A DNA stretch of 64,000 nt, from contig NZ_BMDB01000003.1 of the NCBI RefSeq assembly GCF_014635565.1, positions 185,052 through 249,051 on the forward strand, given 5' to 3'. The stretch is from Phocicoccus schoeneichii. GTDB lineage: Bacteria > Bacillota > Bacilli > Staphylococcales > Salinicoccaceae. Numbering within the stretch: position 1 is the first letter of the stretch; each line of letters begins with the position of its first letter. Shown piece by piece: positions 62,279 through 64,000 of this stretch. The position numbers and the translations under genes are program-made. The notes under the pieces are model-generated. The model had not been told where the DNA came from. It ran no database searches and saw only the letters and a program-made list of their open reading frames with translations.

Positions 62279-62911
62279 ATGAAAAATAAGAAAAGTTATA
62301 TTTTTACTCTAGTCGCTTTAGTATTCTTTATTATTTGTTTACCCTCTGTTGCAAGTGCTAACGAGGAAGTTTCTTCAGATGAAATAGACAGCATAATTAA
62401 CGAATTGATTGATGATGTTAATTCTCAATTAGAAGAGGGAAAAACATACATTAAGTCATCTACAACTGTTCCCGGTACTGATGAGATTATGGAAATTATT
62501 GTAGAAGGAAACTCTAAAATTTTCGATAATAAAAAGCAACTTAGTACCTATGTAGCTCCTAGTGGTATTAAGAATTATAGTGTCACTATAAGATCTCTTA
62601 ATACTAGTAAATTACCAGGATTTTCTTATACCTTCAAAGGTAGCTTTACTTATAAAAATGGGAAAGTTACAGCATATACAAAGAACAACCTCAATTCAGG
62701 CATCAGTTATTCACATACAGTTGTACAATCAAGAGTACATTATTTAGATCCTAGTGTATTACAGTTATCAAGTGATGTTCAGCACAAATGGTGAGGAAAA
62801 GTAGGTCAATACTCTGGTTTAGGTTATACAAGTTATATTACTATCAATGCTTATGGTAGTGGCACTTATAGAGTAGAATATGCTCGATATCAAAGTGGAT
62901 TAAGCTATTAA
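62279..62911 (+). pseudogene. Secreted protein interrupted by an in-frame TGA
   Basis: RBS GAAAGGAAAGG precedes ATG 62279. A clear signal peptide (KKSYIFTLVALVFFIICLP, cleavage after ASA near residue 27) leads to a mature domain rich in Ser, Thr and Tyr. After HKW (residue 171) a TGA at 62792-62794 stops the frame, but the same frame stays open for 38 more codons (GKVGQYSGLGYTSYITINAY...) to TAA at 62911, with similar composition. This fits one nonsense mutation (TGG to TGA) in a protein of about 210 residues. The family is not recognised. Confidence 0.6.
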
Positions 62912-63015
62912 AATTCTATTCAAATTTATAAATCAAACATTGTGATATTCCTTGACTATATTTGTGGAGAACCTCGCCCAATCCCAACAAAAGTAGATAT
63001 AAGTGAGGAGTAACA

Positions 63016-63308
63016 ATGAAAAATCTAAAAAAAGTAATCTTTGCAACTTTACTTTGCTTATCCCTATCTATTTTTACGTATGAGATTATTAATGCAAAAG
63101 TAAATAATCTCTTACAAAAATATATAACACAGTTTTCTGGAGCGACAAATAATATTAATCAAATCGCAAAAAAATTCATCAACATGATACATCTTATAAA
63201 AAAGAGTTAGAAAATATAATTAAAAATCAAAATGAAATGAATCAAATTTTAATTAGAATTTTTAAAGGTGTGGGGATTTTATGGCGACAATTTCTGTCCA
63301 AAAAATAA
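63016..63308 (+). pseudogene. MobC-like mobilisation protein remnant fused to a signal-like N-terminus, frameshifted
   Basis: RBS GAGGAG precedes ATG 63016. Residues 1-27 resemble a signal peptide, and then ITQFSGATNNINQIAKK resembles the MobC (PF05713) core. An A7 tract near 63170 shifts the frame: with one more A, translation continues HQHDTSYKKELENIIKNQNE to TAA at 63308, again MobC-like. Deletion in the A tract is the simplest explanation. The signal-like start on a DNA-binding family suggests recombination with another gene. Confidence 0.55.
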
Positions 63309-63748
63309 AAAATATAGAGGCAAGCATTGATTATGTACTTGGAAAAATGAAGAACGGATCTCGTACCGTTGAGGTCATAATTTAAATCCGTATGATGCGA
63401 AATTTCAAATGCGAGACCTGCAGTATCAATTACGGAAAGAGTGGCTTAATTCATTGTCACGGGATACAAAATGCGGTTCAGTTAGATGGAAAGTCTAGAA
63501 GAAGAAATACAAATTTCCAAACTGTTGCGAAAAAATCAGATGAAATCTGTCGTAAATATGGATTATCTGTTCTAGATAACTATAAAGAACATATAAAAGA
63601 AAATGGAGAACGGGTCACTCCTATTGATACCACTAAGAGGCAACCCAAATCGCATCACTGGATTAATAAGAGAAATGAACAAACAGATTACGAAAGCCTT
63701 CAAGAAAAAATTAATCATATAAAAAAACTGAGACAAATAACCCCCTAA
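63281..63748 (+). pseudogene. Decayed plasmid mobilisation relaxase (MobA/Rlx type)
   Basis: ATG 63281 opens MATISVQKIKNIEASIDYVL, a relaxase-like N-terminus, stopping at 63385. A second frame gives HNLNPYDAKFQMRDLQYQLR, and a third (63392-63748) gives IHCHGIQNAVQLDGKSRRRN then KKSDEICRKYGLSVLD, like the H-x-H motif III and following region of MobA relaxases. At least two frameshifts and internal losses have destroyed the gene. It overlaps the MobC remnant, the usual mobC-mobA arrangement. Confidence 0.62.
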
Positions 63749-63769
63749 ATCCGGACTCGGATTTAGGGG
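63740..63769. repeat. Perfect 13-bp inverted repeat, probable IS terminus
   Basis: CCCCCTAAATCCG (63740-63752) and CGGATTTAGGGGG (63757-63769) flank GACT. The outward sequence TACACTGACCCCC on the minus strand recalls IS150-type ends, and CCCCTAAATC recurs near 61560. It may be two IS ends joined head to head, or a transcription terminator target. Confidence 0.6.
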
Positions 63770-63814
63770 GTCAGTGTAATTTAAGGGTCTTTCTATATCA
63801 AAAAGTAAAACAAA

Positions 63815-63838
63815 TAAAAAAAGAGACCTTACGGTCTC
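63815..63838 (-). terminator. Terminator of the rRNA operon
   Basis: GAGACC and GGTCTC with a 4-base loop are followed by seven T on the minus strand, about 38 bp after 5S rRNA. Confidence 0.87.
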
Positions 63839-63876
63839 AATGCGGCTCATCGCATCCATAATATTTATTATGCATT

Positions 63877-63989
63877 GCCTAGCAGCGTCCTACTCTCGCA
63901 GGGAAACCCCAACTACCATCGGCGCTGGAGAGCTTAACTTCTGTGTTCGGCATGGGAACAGGTGTGGCCTCTCCGCCATCGCCACTAGA
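63877..63989 (-). rRNA. rrf: 5S ribosomal RNA
   Basis: The minus strand carries the conserved CCACACCTGTTCCCATGCCG and AACACAGAAGTTAAGCTC segments and complementary ends (CTAGTGGCG near the 5' end, CGCTGCTAG near the 3' end). Complete, about 113 bases. The window ends in the spacer towards 23S rRNA, so this is the distal end of an rrn operon. Confidence 0.96.
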
Positions 63990-64000
63990 CATGGAATGTT

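Overview
The window is about 64 kb of a low-GC Gram-positive (Bacillota) chromosome. Its gene order matches the housekeeping block of Staphylococcaceae between an rRNA operon and the rplK/nusG/secE region, read here mostly on the minus strand. Protein sequences look staphylococcal but clearly not Staphylococcus aureus. A Jeotgalicoccus/Salinicoccus/Nosocomiicoccus-type relative is the likely source (inference from gene order and sequence feel; no database search was possible).

Layout. 1-15034 (minus): nusG (cut by the window edge), secE, rpmG, sigH, rae1/yacP, rlmB, mrnC, cysS, cysE with a cysteine T-box leader, gltX, ispF, ispD, yacL, radA, then the CtsR-controlled ctsR-mcsA-mcsB-clpC operon. 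15110-18773: nupC and a small unknown gene (plus), a zinc-independent rpsN paralogue under a near-consensus Zur box (minus), and murT (plus) without its usual partner gatD. 18853-19725: a non-coding tandem array with an exact 52-bp period. 19807-20220: a four-tRNA operon (Val, Thr, Gly, Ile). 20250-41557 (minus): folP-folB-folK-lysS plus a tiny membrane ORF, cysK, hslO, ftsH, hpt, tilS, yabR, divIC, rqcP, yabN/mazG, mfd, pth, rplY, prs, glmU, spoVG, ridA, purR, ispE. 41711-42262: a second 52-bp-period array of different sequence. 42267-44853 (minus): a manganese-type ABC transporter with paired MntR-like operators. 44993-45963 (plus): an FMN reductase and a small membrane protein. 45980-59436 (minus): veg, rsmA, rnmV, tatD, metG, rsmI, yazA, yabB, yabA, ricT, holB, darA, tmk, a PLP decarboxylase and an OpuC-type osmoprotectant transporter. 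59597-61534 (plus): a P1B-4-type metal-exporting ATPase. 61584-63769: decayed mobile DNA (an IS3-family end, a primase-like fragment, an interrupted secreted protein, MobC and MobA relaxase remnants). 63815-63989: rRNA operon terminator and 5S rRNA.

How it fits together. Most genes are core: translation (four aminoacyl-tRNA synthetases, tRNA, rRNA and ribosomal-protein genes), rRNA modification, protein quality control, folate, isoprenoid, cysteine and cell-wall precursor synthesis, replication clamp loading and c-di-AMP sensing. Metal homeostasis recurs: Zur-controlled S14, MntR-like control of Mn uptake, and a P1B-4 exporter.

The points most worth a second look are these. Two non-coding arrays at separate loci are both locked to 52 bp, carry inverted repeats and have unrelated sequences. 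The GlmU here keeps its acetyltransferase half but appears to have lost the uridylyltransferase active site. murT has no gatD beside it. The tRNA-Val(GAC) has C instead of U at position 33.
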